A stretch of DNA of 64,000 bases from Actinokineospora iranica (GTDB lineage: Bacteria > Actinomycetota > Actinomycetes > Mycobacteriales > Pseudonocardiaceae): contig NZ_FMZZ01000015.1 in assembly GCF_900101685.1 (NCBI RefSeq), forward strand, positions 62,001 through 126,000, read 5' to 3'. The position numbers and the translations under genes were made by a program. Positions 51,368-60,564 of this stretch are shown here, piece after piece (position 1 is the stretch's first letter; every line of letters begins with the position of its first letter). The notes under the pieces were generated by a model. The model saw nothing but the letters and a program-made list of their open reading frames with translations. It searched no databases and was not told where the DNA came from.

Positions 51368-51466
51368 TCACCGGTCCACTTTGGCCGCCGCGGACAAATT
51401 CGCACGCGAAGACCGTGCGCCCAGTGAGCGTGAAGCGTGACCACAACGCACAGTAATTCCACATTC

Positions 51467-51486
51467 TGAAACCCGAACCGGGTTCA
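51467..51486. terminator. Hairpin downstream of the lipase gene
   Basis: TGAA-ACCCG (51467-51475) pairs with CGGGT-TCA (51479-51486), almost perfectly symmetric, about 100 bp after the lipase stop. It is a likely terminator. The rest of the 51368-51711 gap has no coding frame that I trust; the last 20 bases hold the GAAAGGA ribosome site of the MFS gene. Confidence 0.45.
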
Positions 51487-51711
51487 TGGAGCTGACACGG
51501 CAGAGAATCCGCAGGTCAAGGGCAACAAGGCCGGTCATCATCGGGATAGCGCCGGAGAAGCGTTACATCCGCGCCTGTAGGCATCGCCACACACAGTGAC
51601 GCTGGTTTGAAGCGCGGAGCAGTGGGTAGCGTGCTTCCGGGCCGGAGATGTCGGCCGATTCCACTGTGGCCTCGCCCGACGAGCGCGGTCGCCCCCCGAA
51701 AGGATTTGCCC

Positions 51712-52983
51712 GTGCGGCGAACCATGCCGCCTGCCCTTCGCGCGCTCGCGCACCGCAACTACCGACTCTGGGCGACGGCCGACCTCGTGTCGGTCACCGG
51801 GTCGTGGATGCAGGTGCTCGGCCTGAACTGGGTGGTGCTCGCGCGAACCGGCTCAGCGACCTCGCTCGGGATCTCGATCCTGCTGAGCACCCTGCCCGGC
51901 ATCCTGCTCGGACCGTGGGCAGGCGCCCTCGCCGACCGGTTCCCCGCCCGGCGGATCATCACCCTCGGCCAGACGATCCACGTGGCGCTGGCGGTGCTGC
52001 TCGCGTTGGTCGTGGCGACCGACGGCACCTTGGCCCTCATCTACGCGCTCACCGCGATCGCGGGCGTCGTCACCACTTTCGAGGGCCCAGCCCTCGGCCG
52101 GTTCGCGGGCGAGGTGGTGCCCCCCAGCGACCTCGGCAACGCCCTGGCGCTCGGCTCGATCATCAACTCGACCGGCCGGGTGCTGGGCATGAGCCTGGCG
52201 GGCGTGCTCGCGGCCACCATCGGCGAACCGTCGCTGTTCCTGGTCAACGCGGCAAGCTTCCTGGCCGTCCTGGCCACGGTCCGCGCCATCCGCACCGACG
52301 AACTGATCCCACTGCCCCTGTCCACCCCCGACCGGGCAGGCGTGCGAGCGGGCTTCGGCTACCTCCGCGGCCGCACGCGGCTGCTCACCCTGTTCGCACT
52401 CGGCTTCGTGCTCTCCGGCCTCGGCCGCAACTACCAGGTCACCATGGCCGCGATGACCCAGGGCCCACTCGGCTCCGGCCCCGCAGGCTACGGCCTTCTG
52501 TCCGCGGTGTTCGCGGTGGGCACCGTCATCGGCGGCATCATCGCGGCCAGAATGCGCCACCTGAGCATCCCCGTGCTGCTCGGCGCGGCAGCGATCACCA
52601 GCGTTCTCCAGGTCACCGGCGGCCTCACCACCGGCATGGTCGCCTTCGCCCTGGTCATCCTCCCCATCGCCGCGGGCGCGGTCCTCATCGACACCACCAT
52701 GAGCACCCGCATCCAACTCGACTCCGCAAGCGACATGCGCGGCCGAGTGATCGCCGCCCACGGCGCGGTCTCAGCCACCGCGGGCGCCGTCAGCGCCCCC
52801 CTGCTCGGCTGGCTGTGCGAATGGCCAGGCCCCCAAACCGCCCTAGTCCTAGCAGGCGCCATCGCCCTCACCGCGACCGCGGCCGCCGCCACCCACTTCC
52901 GACGGCTGTCGTCCAAAGCCCCAGCCACAACAGCCACAACCACGATCCCGACCCCAGCCGAGAAACCCCTGGTCCCCGCCTAA
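51712..52983 (+). CDS. MFS transporter (third MFS_3 type)
   Basis: A 423-residue major facilitator with 12 helices. The N-terminus (MPPALRALAHRNYRLWATAD, about 5-24) and loop WAGALADRFPARRIITLGQ (about 69-87) mark the MFS_3/EntS-like exporters, as does the later RGRVIAAHGAVSATAGAVSAP. GTG 51712 follows GAAAGGA at 7-nt spacing; a start at 51607 would include non-coding leader. The Thr/Pro-rich tail (after about 400) is cytoplasmic. Substrate unknown. It converges on an SDR gene, with composite element C between them. Confidence 0.85.
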   Translation: MRRTMPPALRALAHRNYRLWATADLVSVTGSWMQVLGLNWVVLARTGSATSLGISILLSTLPGILLGPWAGALADRFPARRIITLGQTIHVALAVLLALVVATDGTLALIYALTAIAGVVTTFEGPALGRFAGEVVPPSDLGNALALGSIINSTGRVLGMSLAGVLAATIGEPSLFLVNAASFLAVLATVRAIRTDELIPLPLSTPDRAGVRAGFGYLRGRTRLLTLFALGFVLSGLGRNYQVTMAAMTQGPLGSGPAGYGLLSAVFAVGTVIGGIIAARMRHLSIPVLLGAAAITSVLQVTGGLTTGMVAFALVILPIAAGAVLIDTTMSTRIQLDSASDMRGRVIAAHGAVSATAGAVSAPLLGWLCEWPGPQTALVLAGAIALTATAAAATHFRRLSSKAPATTATTTIPTPAEKPLVPA

Positions 52984-52989
52984 CCCACC

Positions 52990-53070
52990 AAAGCAAAGCG
53001 CTGCCAGGTGCTCAATAGGGCGGGACCGCGAACCAGCCATCCTGCCAACCGCACCTGACCCTGCCAGGTG
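52990..53070. repeat. Degenerate direct repeats flanking palindrome C
   Basis: Read on the minus strand, one full unit of about 60 bp (CACCTGGCAGGG..., GGTTGGCAGGA..., GTCCCGCCC...) and the start of another (CACCTGGCAGCG) follow the palindrome. They align with the units at 14.57 and 30.9 kb, and lie on the same side of the palindrome as in those copies. Confidence 0.7.
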
Positions 53071-53129
53071 CTCGACGGGGTGGAGTGTTCCTTCGTAGGG
53101 GCCCGAAGAAACCACTCCACCCCATCGAG
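53071..53129. repeat. Composite palindromic element, copy C (centre deleted)
   Basis: Left arm CTCGACGGGGTGGAGTG (53071-53087) and right arm CACTCCACCCCATCGAG (53113-53129) pair. The middle holds only the TTCCTTCGTAGGGGCCC part of the right arm of copies A/B; the loop and most of the left arm are gone. What remains shows the same orientation as copy B. It lies between convergent genes (stops at 52983 and 53153). Confidence 0.8.
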
Positions 53130-53152
53130 CCAACCCACAACCAGCAGCCACC

Positions 53153-53986
53153 TCACAAGAGCGTGGAAAGACTCACACCCTCCCACCGCTCAAGCTCAGC
53201 CAGCCGCTGCTCCTGCCGCCCCCGAATGCCATCCACCGCGTCCTGCCCCAACGCGAGCCGCAACGGCGGCTCCTCAGCGTCGAGCACATCCAGAATCGCC
53301 GCGGCGGCCTTCACCGGGTCCCCAGGCTGACTCCCGTCCATCTCATCCACGAACGCCCGAGTCGCCCCAGAGGAATCCCGGTAATCCTCGATCTCAACCG
53401 ACCGCTGCATCCGCGAGCCACCGAACTCGGTCCGGAACGCACCCGGCTGAACGATCAGCACCCCCACCCCGAACGGCTTGAGCTCATCCGCGAGCGCCTC
53501 CGAGATCCCCTCCAGCGCGAACTTCGTCGAGCAGTAGGCCCCGAATCCCGGCGCGCTCACCTGCCCGCCCATCGAGCTGATCTGCACGATCCACCCGCTG
53601 CGCCGCGCCCGCAGGTGCGGCACCACGGCCTTGGTGAGCGCGACCGCCCCGAAGAACATGACCTCCATCAACGCCCGCAACTCGCCGAGCGTCATCTCCT
53701 CGACCGCGCCCACCGACCCGTGGCCCGCGTTGTTGACCAGGACGTCGATCCGCCCGAACTCCGACAGCGTCAACCGCACAGCCGCGTCGACCGCGGCCTC
53801 GTCGGTCACGTCCAAGGCGGTGGTGCGCACCTGGTCGCCCCACTTCTCCACCAGGTCGGCCAGCTGCTCCGGCCGCCGCGCCGTGGCCATGACACGGTCC
53901 CCGGCCGCCAGCGCGGCCACCGCCAGCTCGCGACCGAATCCCGCCGAGCAGCCCGTGATCAGCCACACCCGTTCCCCTGCGGACAC
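53153..53986 (-). CDS. SDR-family oxidoreductase (NAD(P)-binding, SDR5-like)
   Basis: A 277-residue SDR. TGCSAGFGRELAV (about 10-22) binds the cofactor, VNNAGHG is the NNAG motif, and QISSMGGQVSAPGFGAYCSTK supplies the Ser and YxxxK. The TGCSSGFG-type start and IVQPGAFRTEFG segment are typical of the group that acts on retinol-, steroid- or ketone-like substrates. GTG 53986 is used because GGGAG lies 8 nt upstream; the reading from 54037 is not supported. It ends beside composite element C. Confidence 0.87.
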   Translation of the reverse strand: MSAGERVWLITGCSAGFGRELAVAALAAGDRVMATARRPEQLADLVEKWGDQVRTTALDVTDEAAVDAAVRLTLSEFGRIDVLVNNAGHGSVGAVEEMTLGELRALMEVMFFGAVALTKAVVPHLRARRSGWIVQISSMGGQVSAPGFGAYCSTKFALEGISEALADELKPFGVGVLIVQPGAFRTEFGGSRMQRSVEIEDYRDSSGATRAFVDEMDGSQPGDPVKAAAAILDVLDAEEPPLRLALGQDAVDGIRGRQEQRLAELERWEGVSLSTLL

Positions 53987-54069
53987 CCTCGTCTCCCTTC
54001 CAGAAACCTGTGCCCACACCTTGGCCGCTCTGATCAACTGCGTCCACCATCTCGGTGCGACCTCGGCAA

Positions 54070-55233
54070 CTAGCCCGCAATCCGCACCTCACGCGCCACC
54101 GAGTCGCCCACCAGGAACCGCAGCAGGTCCCGTGCCTCGGCAGCCAGCGCCTCCTCGTGCGCGCCGGAAACCGGGTCGAAGCAGCGCACGGTCAGCACCG
54201 CCCGCTCCTTGCCGATTTCCGTCGTCCACACCCCGGCGGTGACGCCGTCAAGCAGCACCGACCTGGGCTGCGGGCCGTGCGGGGCGAAGTCCTGCGCCCG
54301 GTGCCGGTCGGTGATCACACGGCTCCGGTCGGCGTGGGAGAGCAGGAGGTTGTCGAAGTCGTAGAGCAGCCGCGGCGGCGCGGGCGTGTCCTCGTCCGGC
54401 CGCGGCGCGTCGGGCAGGTCGAACAGCTCACGTCCTTCGGTGTCCCGGAACACCACCAGCGCGGGCCGCATCTCCTCGAACACCTCCGCCAGCCTCGTCA
54501 GCCCCGACCAGGTCTGCGCGTCGCGCACCGACGCGGGCCCGAACGCGCCGAGGTACCGGCGCACGAGATCGGTCACCGAGGGCTCGGCGGCGACGTCCGC
54601 GCCCAGCCACCGCTCGACGGTCGTGTGCGCGGCCGCCCCGCTGCGCCCCCACAGCCCGCGCGGGGTGACCTGCACCAGCGGCGCCCACGCGCGAACCGCC
54701 TGCGCCAACGCGGCCGGGTCGCGGTCAGGCCAGCGCTCGGCCAGCGCCCGCCCCAGCTCGGCGAAGGTCAGCGGCCGCTCGTCCAGCAGGGCCCGGCCTG
54801 CCGCGACCAGCTCGGCGCGGTCGATGCCGACCAGGCGTTTGCCGAAGGCCCCGGTCAGGCCGCGCTCGATCACCGGCTCCAGCAGCGGCCGGATCGCCAG
54901 GGCGTCGCGCGCGGTGACCAGGTGGATGGTCGAGCGCAGCAAAGCGGTCCGCACCAGCGCCCGGGACGCCAGCGGGTCGGCGGCGTGCGCGGGCTCGAAC
55001 CCGGCCAGCCGCGTCCACAACCCCACGTACCAGGTGTGCGGGGTCTGCGCCTGCAACCCGACCAGGTGCTCGACCGCGGCGGGAACGTCCATCGTGGACC
55101 GGGCCAGCAACAGCTGCCGCGCCAGCGTCGCCCGGTTCAACGCCCGCGCCGACAGCGTGGCGGGCGGGCGATCACGCCCGTCCGCGCCGCGCGTGGCCCC
55201 AGAACCGGTCGAGTCGCCCACGATGTCCACCAT
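54070..55233 (-). CDS. Winged-helix DNA-binding (HTH_42/AlkZ-like) protein
   Basis: A 387-residue protein of the HTH_42 family, which includes the DNA-crosslink glycosylase AlkZ/YcaQ. The N-terminal [35 protein letters not shown] (about 54-73) and [20 protein letters not shown] (about 91-110) are its hallmarks, and the [16 protein letters not shown] segment near 336 is the C-terminal beta-barrel. The family's catalytic QxQ-type motif appears as LQAQTP (about 59-64). Glycosylase activity is plausible but untested. ATG 55233 is the family-like start. It diverges from cmk. Confidence 0.85.
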   Translation of the reverse strand: MVDIVGDSTGSGATRGADGRDRPPATLSARALNRATLARQLLLARSTMDVPAAVEHLVGLQAQTPHTWYVGLWTRLAGFEPAHAADPLASRALVRTALLRSTIHLVTARDALAIRPLLEPVIERGLTGAFGKRLVGIDRAELVAAGRALLDERPLTFAELGRALAERWPDRDPAALAQAVRAWAPLVQVTPRGLWGRSGAAAHTTVERWLGADVAAEPSVTDLVRRYLGAFGPASVRDAQTWSGLTRLAEVFEEMRPALVVFRDTEGRELFDLPDAPRPDEDTPAPPRLLYDFDNLLLSHADRSRVITDRHRAQDFAPHGPQPRSVLLDGVTAGVWTTEIGKERAVLTVRCFDPVSGAHEEALAAEARDLLRFLVGDSVAREVRIAG

Positions 55234-55341
55234 GCGGGTGACGGTAACCCCGCGCCCTCGGGTCGACCGGCCGTGGGCGCGCCGAGGCGGCCAGGCAGAA
55301 TGGTGCGCTGGCAGCGGCGGGCGAACAAGGAGGCAGACGCG

Positions 55342-56061
55342 GTGGGACAAGGTGAGCTGCGCGGTGTCGTCGCGATGGACGGCCCCTCTGGCACCGGGAA
55401 GTCCACCGTGGCGCGCAGGCTCGCGGGCGCTCTCGGCGCGGGCTATCTCGACACCGGCGCCATGTACCGGGCGATCACCCTCGCGGTCCTGCGCGCCGGG
55501 GTCGACCCGGCGGACAGCGCGGCGGTGCTGCGCGTCGCCGAGGCCGCCGACCTGCACATCGGCACCGATCCGCGGCACGCGAGCGTGCACCTGGGCGCCG
55601 AGGACGTCGCGGCCGAGATCCGGGGGCAGCGGGTGACGCTGGCGGTGTCGGCGGTCTCGGCGGTGCCCCGGGTGCGCGACCTGCTCGTCGCCCGGCAGCG
55701 GCAGATCATCAACGAGGCAGGCGCGCGGCTGGGCGGCATCGTGGTCGAGGGCCGCGACATCGGCACCGTGGTCGCGCCCGACGCCGGGCTCAAGGTCTAC
55801 CTGACCGCGTCCGCCGCCGCCCGCGCCGCGCGCCGCACCGCCCAGGACAGCGCGGAGGGCCGTAAGTCCACAGTGGACGCCACGCTGGCCGACGTGCAGC
55901 GCCGCGACCGGCTCGACTCGACCCGCGCGGTCTCCCCGCTGCGCCCGGCCGAGGACGCCGTCGAGGTCGACACCACCGAACTCGACATCACCGGCGTCCT
56001 GGACCACCTGCTCGCCATCGTCCGCGACCGCGGCCTGCACCGCGCGGCGGCGGCCCGATGA
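55342..56061 (+). CDS. cmk: Cytidylate kinase
   Basis: A 239-residue (d)CMP kinase. The P-loop is GPSGTGKS (14-21). [19 protein letters not shown] (about 34-52), [20 protein letters not shown] (about 135-154) and [21 protein letters not shown] complete the family set. It phosphorylates CMP and dCMP. GTG 55342 has an AAGGAGG site 7 nt upstream. It starts the cmk-plsC-der operon. Its TGA is the first TGA of the MIRU-like repeat, so translation runs through the 25-codon ORF into plsC. Confidence 0.95.
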   Translation: MGQGELRGVVAMDGPSGTGKSTVARRLAGALGAGYLDTGAMYRAITLAVLRAGVDPADSAAVLRVAEAADLHIGTDPRHASVHLGAEDVAAEIRGQRVTLAVSAVSAVPRVRDLLVARQRQIINEAGARLGGIVVEGRDIGTVVAPDAGLKVYLTASAAARAARRTAQDSAEGRKSTVDATLADVQRRDRLDSTRAVSPLRPAEDAVEVDTTELDITGVLDHLLAIVRDRGLHRAAAAR

Positions 56062-56132
56062 GCGAGCTTGCGAGCGAATCATCGACACAGTGCGTCGGCT
56101 CGCGGGGCCACCGAACCTGCGAGGTGGACCGA
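56059..56132 (+). repeat. MIRU-like 74-bp interspersed repeat, copy 2, with 25-codon ORF
   Basis: Same 74-bp length as copy 1 and the same TGAGCGAGCTTGCGAGCGAA start. The ORF begins at ATG 56058, overlapping the cmk stop as ATGA, and ends at TGA 56133-56135, overlapping the plsC ATG at 56132. The peptide (MSELASE..TQC.......RT.EV) keeps the residues shared with copy 1. CCACC (56108-56112) can pair with GGTGG (56123-56127), again covering the ribosome site. Removing the 74 bp restores a plain ATGA junction between cmk and plsC. Confidence 0.8.
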
Positions 56133-56791
56133 TGACGACCGGCGAGCTTCCCCAGGGTGCGATCCCCTGGCTGCACGACACCGCGCGGGCCATCGGCCGC
56201 TGGGTCTTCCGCCCGGCGTTCCGGCTGCGGGTCGACGGTCTGCAGCGCGTGCCGCGCGGCGGCCCGGTCGTGCTGGTCGCCAACCACAGCTCGATGCTCG
56301 AACCGCAGCTCATCTTCGGAATGCTGCCGCGCCGCTCGGTGTTCCTGGTGAAGCAGGAGCTGTTCCGCGGCATCGCGGGACGCGGGCTGAGCGGCATCGG
56401 CCAGATCCCCGTCCGCCGCGGCGAGCCGGACCGCAAGCCGCTGCTCACCGCCGTGGCCGTGCTGCGCGCGGGCGGGCTGGTCGGGGTGTTCCCCGAGGGC
56501 ACCCGCGGCGCGGGCGACGTCAGCGCGGCCGAGCAGGGCGCGGCATGGCTGGTGCGCAGCTCGGGCGCGGTGGTGCTGCCGGTCGCCACCCGCGGCACGC
56601 GGCGGCCCGACGGCGCCGGGCGCCGGTTCCGGCCGGTGGTCGACCTGCTGGTCGGCGAGCCGTTCGCCCTGTCGGTCGGGCGCGGCCGCACCGGCCTGGC
56701 CGAGGCAACAGAACAGATCCGGGTCCGCCTCGCCGACCTGGTGCACGAACTCGACGAGCGGCGCGCGCCGCACACGAAAGCGGAGTCATGA
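56132..56791 (+). CDS. plsC: 1-acyl-sn-glycerol-3-phosphate acyltransferase (PlsC-like)
   Basis: A 219-residue LPLAT-family protein of the type fused in order between cmk and der in actinobacteria. Motif I reads NHSSMLEP (51-58): His52 is present but the usual aspartate of HX4D is Glu57. Motif III, FPEGTRG, is intact near 134-140, and a [16 protein letters not shown] stretch (motif II) lies near 92-107. It should acylate lysophosphatidic acid or a related lipid at the membrane. The start ATG overlaps the repeat ORF stop; its own stop overlaps der (ATGA). Confidence 0.88.
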   Translation: MTTGELPQGAIPWLHDTARAIGRWVFRPAFRLRVDGLQRVPRGGPVVLVANHSSMLEPQLIFGMLPRRSVFLVKQELFRGIAGRGLSGIGQIPVRRGEPDRKPLLTAVAVLRAGGLVGVFPEGTRGAGDVSAAEQGAAWLVRSSGAVVLPVATRGTRRPDGAGRRFRPVVDLLVGEPFALSVGRGRTGLAEATEQIRVRLADLVHELDERRAPHTKAES

Positions 56792-58194
56792 CAGAGCTGG
56801 ATGGCACCTGGTCCGACGAATCCGACTGGGCCGCGGTCGCCGACGAGTTCGGCGAGGACGGCGACGGGGGCAACGCCCCGCAGCCGGTCCTCGCCGTTGT
56901 CGGCCGCCCCAACGTCGGCAAGTCGACCCTGGTCAACCGCATCCTGGGCCGCCGCGAAGCGGTCGTGCAGGACATCCCCGGCGTCACCCGGGACCGGGTC
57001 GCCTACGACGCGCTGTGGAGCGGCCGCCGCTTCACCGTGCTCGACACCGGCGGCTGGGAGCCGGGGCTGGAAGGCCTGCCGGGCGCCATCGCCGCGCAGG
57101 CCGAGTACGCGATGACCCACGCCGACGCCGTGGTGGTCGTCGTGGACGCCACCGTCGGCGCCACCAGCACCGACGAGGCCGTCGCGAAGGTCCTGCGCCG
57201 GTCGAAGAAGCCGGTGATCCTGGTCGCCAACAAGGTCGACGACGAGCGGCTGCTCGCCGACACCGCGGCGCTGTGGTCGCTGGGCCTGGGCGAGCCGTTC
57301 CCGGTCAGCGCCCTGCACGGGCGCAACTCCGGCGACCTGCTCGACGCCATCCTCGCCGCCCTGCCCGAGACGCCGAAGGAGAACTTCGGCCCCACCGGCG
57401 GCCCCCGCCGGGTCGCGCTGGTCGGCAAGCCCAACGTGGGCAAGTCCAGCCTCCTCAACCGGCTCACCGGCGAGAACCGCGCCGTGGTCGACTCGGTCGC
57501 GGGCACCACCGTCGACCCGGTCGACTCGCTGGTCGAGCTGGACGGGCAGGTGTGGCGGTTCGTGGACACCGCGGGCCTGCGCAAGCGGGTCAACTTCGCC
57601 AGCGGCACGGAGTACTACGCGTCGCTGCGCACCAAGGCGGCCATCGAGTCGGCCGAGGTCGCGATCGTGCTGCTCGACGCGGCCGAGCCGATCGCCGAGC
57701 AGGACCTGCGGGTGCTGTCGATGGTGGTCGACTCCGGCCGCGCGTGCGTGCTCGCGTTCAACAAGTGGGACCTGGTGGACGAGGAACGCCGCCACCAGCT
57801 CGACAAGGAACTCGACCGCGGCCTGGTCCGGGTGCCGTGGGCGGAGCGGGTCAACGTCTCGGCGCTGACCGGGCGGTCGGTGCGCAAGCTGGCCCCGGCC
57901 CTGCGCACCGCGCTGGACTCGTGGGACAAGCGGGTGTCCACCGGCCAGCTCAACTCCTGGCTGTCGGACCTGGTCGCCGCCACCCCGCCGCCGGTTCGCG
58001 GCGGCAAGCAGCCCAAGATCCTGTTCGCCACCCAGGCGCAGACCCGGCCGCCGACGATCGTGCTGTTCACCAGCGGCTTCCTCGAGGCCGGTTACCGCCG
58101 GTTCGTCGAGCGCAAGTTCCGCGAGGAGTTCGGCTTCGTGGGCAGCCCGGTGCGGATCTCGGTGCGGGTGCGGGAGAAGAAGCCCCGCAAGTAG
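56788..58194 (+). CDS. der: Ribosome assembly GTPase Der (EngA)
   Basis: A 468-residue double GTPase. The first G domain has G1 GRPNVGKS (about 44-51), DTGG (G3) and NKVD (G4). The second has [12 protein letters not shown] and NKWD. The C-terminal KH-like domain ends in [22 protein letters not shown]. Der is needed for 50S subunit maturation. An acidic N-terminal extension of about 30 residues is typical of actinobacteria. It is translated through an ATGA overlap from plsC and ends the operon. Confidence 0.97.
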   Translation: MTELDGTWSDESDWAAVADEFGEDGDGGNAPQPVLAVVGRPNVGKSTLVNRILGRREAVVQDIPGVTRDRVAYDALWSGRRFTVLDTGGWEPGLEGLPGAIAAQAEYAMTHADAVVVVVDATVGATSTDEAVAKVLRRSKKPVILVANKVDDERLLADTAALWSLGLGEPFPVSALHGRNSGDLLDAILAALPETPKENFGPTGGPRRVALVGKPNVGKSSLLNRLTGENRAVVDSVAGTTVDPVDSLVELDGQVWRFVDTAGLRKRVNFASGTEYYASLRTKAAIESAEVAIVLLDAAEPIAEQDLRVLSMVVDSGRACVLAFNKWDLVDEERRHQLDKELDRGLVRVPWAERVNVSALTGRSVRKLAPALRTALDSWDKRVSTGQLNSWLSDLVAATPPPVRGGKQPKILFATQAQTRPPTIVLFTSGFLEAGYRRFVERKFREEFGFVGSPVRISVRVREKKPRK

Positions 58195-58201
58195 TCCGGG
58201 C

Positions 58202-58999
58202 TCAGCGGCCCAAGGCGTGCTGCCGCAGCAGCGCGGCGCTCTCCGTCGGCCGCTCCCACCAGAACAGGTGCCCCACCCCGTCGAGCATCTCCAGGCGCGC
58301 GCCGGGCACCAGTTCGGCGATGTGCGCGCCGTTCTTCGGGGTGATCATCTCGTCCTCGGTGCCGTGCACGACCAGCGTCGGCACGGCGAGGTCGCGCAGC
58401 CCGCGCACGGCGTCGTGGGCGATGGCGGCCTGGAGTTGGAGCTGGATCACCGGCCCGGGGACCCGCTCGGACAGGGTGATGTCCACGAACCGCTCGAACT
58501 CGGCCTCGTCCGCCCGGAACGCGGGTGAGAGATTCACCTCATAGCCCGCGCGCAGGGACTTGCGGATGTCGCCGCTGTTCATGGCGGCCATCATGCGCAG
58601 CGGCCCGGGCGCGTCGAGGGAGCCGCCGTCGGGACCGGCGTAGGTGCAGCCCAGGGTCAGCGTGCGGACCCGGTCCGGGTGCGCCAAGGCGAGTTCCTGG
58701 GCGACCATCCCGCCAAGCGAGATCCCCAGCACGTGCGCGTCGTCCCAGCCCACGGCGGTGATGACCGCCGCCGCGTCCTCGGCCAACTCGGCCACAGTGA
58801 ACGGGTCGTCCACCCGGTCGCTGTCGCCGATGCCCCGGTGGTTGAACGCGACGATGTCGAAGTCACGCTGGAGCAGGGACAGGAACGGCTCTCCCCAGAT
58901 GAGGTGGTGGGCGGCCATCCCTTGGATGAGCAGGAGCGGCGCACCGTGGCCGCGGCGAACATAATGCAGGTTGCGGTCACCCAGTTCGGCGATCGGCAC
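58202..58999 (-). CDS. Alpha/beta-hydrolase
   Basis: A 265-residue alpha/beta-hydrolase_1. FNHRGIGDSDR (about 53-63), the nucleophile elbow GISLGGM (serine near 97) and the final HGTEDEMITPKNG (about 205-217) and GVGHLFWWERP segments give the Ser-Asp-His triad. It resembles 3-oxoadipate enol-lactonase-like hydrolases. GTG 58999 has an AGGAG site 8 nt upstream. It converges with der (8 bp between stops) and diverges from the response regulator (87 bp between starts). Substrate unknown. Confidence 0.88.
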   Translation of the reverse strand: MPIAELGDRNLHYVRRGHGAPLLLIQGMAAHHLIWGEPFLSLLQRDFDIVAFNHRGIGDSDRVDDPFTVAELAEDAAAVITAVGWDDAHVLGISLGGMVAQELALAHPDRVRTLTLGCTYAGPDGGSLDAPGPLRMMAAMNSGDIRKSLRAGYEVNLSPAFRADEAEFERFVDITLSERVPGPVIQLQLQAAIAHDAVRGLRDLAVPTLVVHGTEDEMITPKNGAHIAELVPGARLEMLDGVGHLFWWERPTESAALLRQHALGR

Positions 59000-59086
59000 G
59001 TGAGTTTCTCCTGTCCGGGATGCGTACTGGCAAGCCAAGGTTAGGCTGAATCCCCAGGGCGCGGGGGCAGCCGGGAGGTCGGGGCG

Positions 59087-59752
59087 ATGGAACGGGCCGT
59101 GCGGGTCGTGCTGGCCGACGACGAACCTCTTCTCCGCCACGGTCTGGGGGTCCTCCTCCAGGCGAGCGGCCGAATCCAGGTCGTCGCCGAGGCCGTCGAC
59201 GGCGCGGGGGCGGTCGACGCCGTCCGCAGACACCGGCCCGAGGTGCTGCTCCTGGACGTCCAGATGCCCGGCATGGACGGCCTGGCGGCCCTGCGCGTCC
59301 TGTCGACCATGCCCGACGCCCCCGTCACGGCGGTGCTGACCACCTTCGACCTGGACGACTACATCGCCCAGGCGCTGGAACTGGGCGCCCAGGGCTTCCT
59401 CCTCAAGGACGCCGAACCCGAGATGCTCGTCCGCGCCGTCCTCGACCTGGCCGCGGGCGGCGCGGTCCTCGACCCCCGCATCACCGCCCGCCTGCTCCCC
59501 CGCCTGCGCGGCGCGGGCGTGGCCCTGCACCGGGCCCAGGCCATCGCCTCCCTCAGCGGCCGCGAGCGCCAGGTCCTCGGCCTCCTGGCCGACGGCCGCC
59601 CCAACGCGAACATCGCCCAGGCGCTGGGCATCACCGAAGCCACGGTGAAGAGCTACGTGTCGACCCTGCTGACCAAGCTAGGCGTCCACAACCGAGTCCA
59701 GGCCGCCCTCCTCCTCCACGGCGTGGACACGGCCGCGGGAGGCAGGCCATGA
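59087..59752 (+). CDS. NarL/LuxR-family response regulator
   Basis: A 221-residue two-domain regulator. The receiver domain has acidic DDE (11-13), the phosphoacceptor Asp57 (LLLDVQMP), the Thr in TTFDLDD and the Lys in FLLKDAEPE. A LuxR-type HTH follows (about 152-212: LSGRERQVLGLLADG, TVKSYVSTLLTKL). It should be phosphorylated by the histidine kinase 808 bp downstream. Usually the kinase comes first and the two are adjacent. Its TGA overlaps ATG 59749 (ATGA), the start of a long C-rich frame. Confidence 0.93.
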   Translation: MERAVRVVLADDEPLLRHGLGVLLQASGRIQVVAEAVDGAGAVDAVRRHRPEVLLLDVQMPGMDGLAALRVLSTMPDAPVTAVLTTFDLDDYIAQALELGAQGFLLKDAEPEMLVRAVLDLAAGGAVLDPRITARLLPRLRGAGVALHRAQAIASLSGRERQVLGLLADGRPNANIAQALGITEATVKSYVSTLLTKLGVHNRVQAALLLHGVDTAAGGRP

Positions 59753-60564
59753 GCCCCCCGCTCCACCGCCCAGCTTCCGACCAGTCCCCCCGCTGGTCCA
59801 CCGCCGCACCCTCAACAGCGCGTCAGCCCCTCCCACAGCCGACCGCCCCAACTCCACTCCCCACCGATCCCGCCCCCGTTCACCCCACCCAGCCCACGCC
59901 CGCGCCACACCGCCAGCCCACCGCCACACCAGCACGCCCCGCCGGTCTCGATCGGCTCCCCCACCCCACCCCCGACGCACCCACAACCAACCCCCGCCTG
60001 GCCGGGCCGCCAGTTCCACGCAGGACGTCCCTCCGCTCCCACTCGGCGCGGCCACCCCGCACCACATCCACGACGCTCCGGCACCCACGCCGCCCGGCTC
60101 TGGCCACGCCTGCTCGCCGTGCCCCCGCCCGCCCGCCCAAAACCACATCCCGCATGTCCCAAGGCCAGCACCGCCCCGCAGCCGTCTGGGCAACGCCCCG
60201 CCACAACCCGGCCCACCCGTCAATGCCGATCGCGGACACACCCTGCGCGCCGCACCCCTTTCACACGGTCGCCGCGCCACCCCATCCAGCCCTCGCACCG
60301 CCACCAGCGACCGTGCCCGCCCACCGACCCGGCCTCGCTCGCGCCACCGCGGCGCGATCCCGCGCGCACGCTGGTCATTTCCGCCCTGGCCGCGATGCCG
60401 CCGCACCGCCGTCGCCCCAGGGCAGGGTCCGCCGCCGCGGCTCCGCACGAGCCGCCCGTCAGCTGATCAGCCGCCACCGACCGGGTCACCACGCCCCACA
60501 CCCGAGTGCCGCCGATCACCGGCACGAGCCGCACCGACTCCAGGCAACGGGACCGCGCCCATGA
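59749..60564 (+). CDS. Doubtful Pro/Arg/Ala-rich ORF between regulator and kinase
   Basis: An 816-bp frame runs from ATG 59749 (ATGA with the regulator stop) to TGA 60562-60564 (ATGA with the kinase start), coupled at both ends. It would encode 271 low-complexity residues (rich in Pro, Arg, Ala, His and Thr) with no domain or signal. By my count about 64 codons end in A or T, many more than in real neighbours, and second positions are mostly C or G, which argues against coding. The plus strand is C-rich and G-poor throughout. It may be non-coding, a decayed gene or a disordered protein. Confidence 0.25.
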   Translation: MSPPLHRPASDQSPRWSTAAPSTARQPLPQPTAPTPLPTDPAPVHPTQPTPAPHRQPTATPARPAGLDRLPHPTPDAPTTNPRLAGPPVPRRTSLRSHSARPPRTTSTTLRHPRRPALATPARRAPARPPKTTSRMSQGQHRPAAVWATPRHNPAHPSMPIADTPCAPHPFHTVAAPPHPALAPPPATVPAHRPGLARATAARSRAHAGHFRPGRDAAAPPSPQGRVRRRGSARAARQLISRHRPGHHAPHPSAADHRHEPHRLQATGPRP

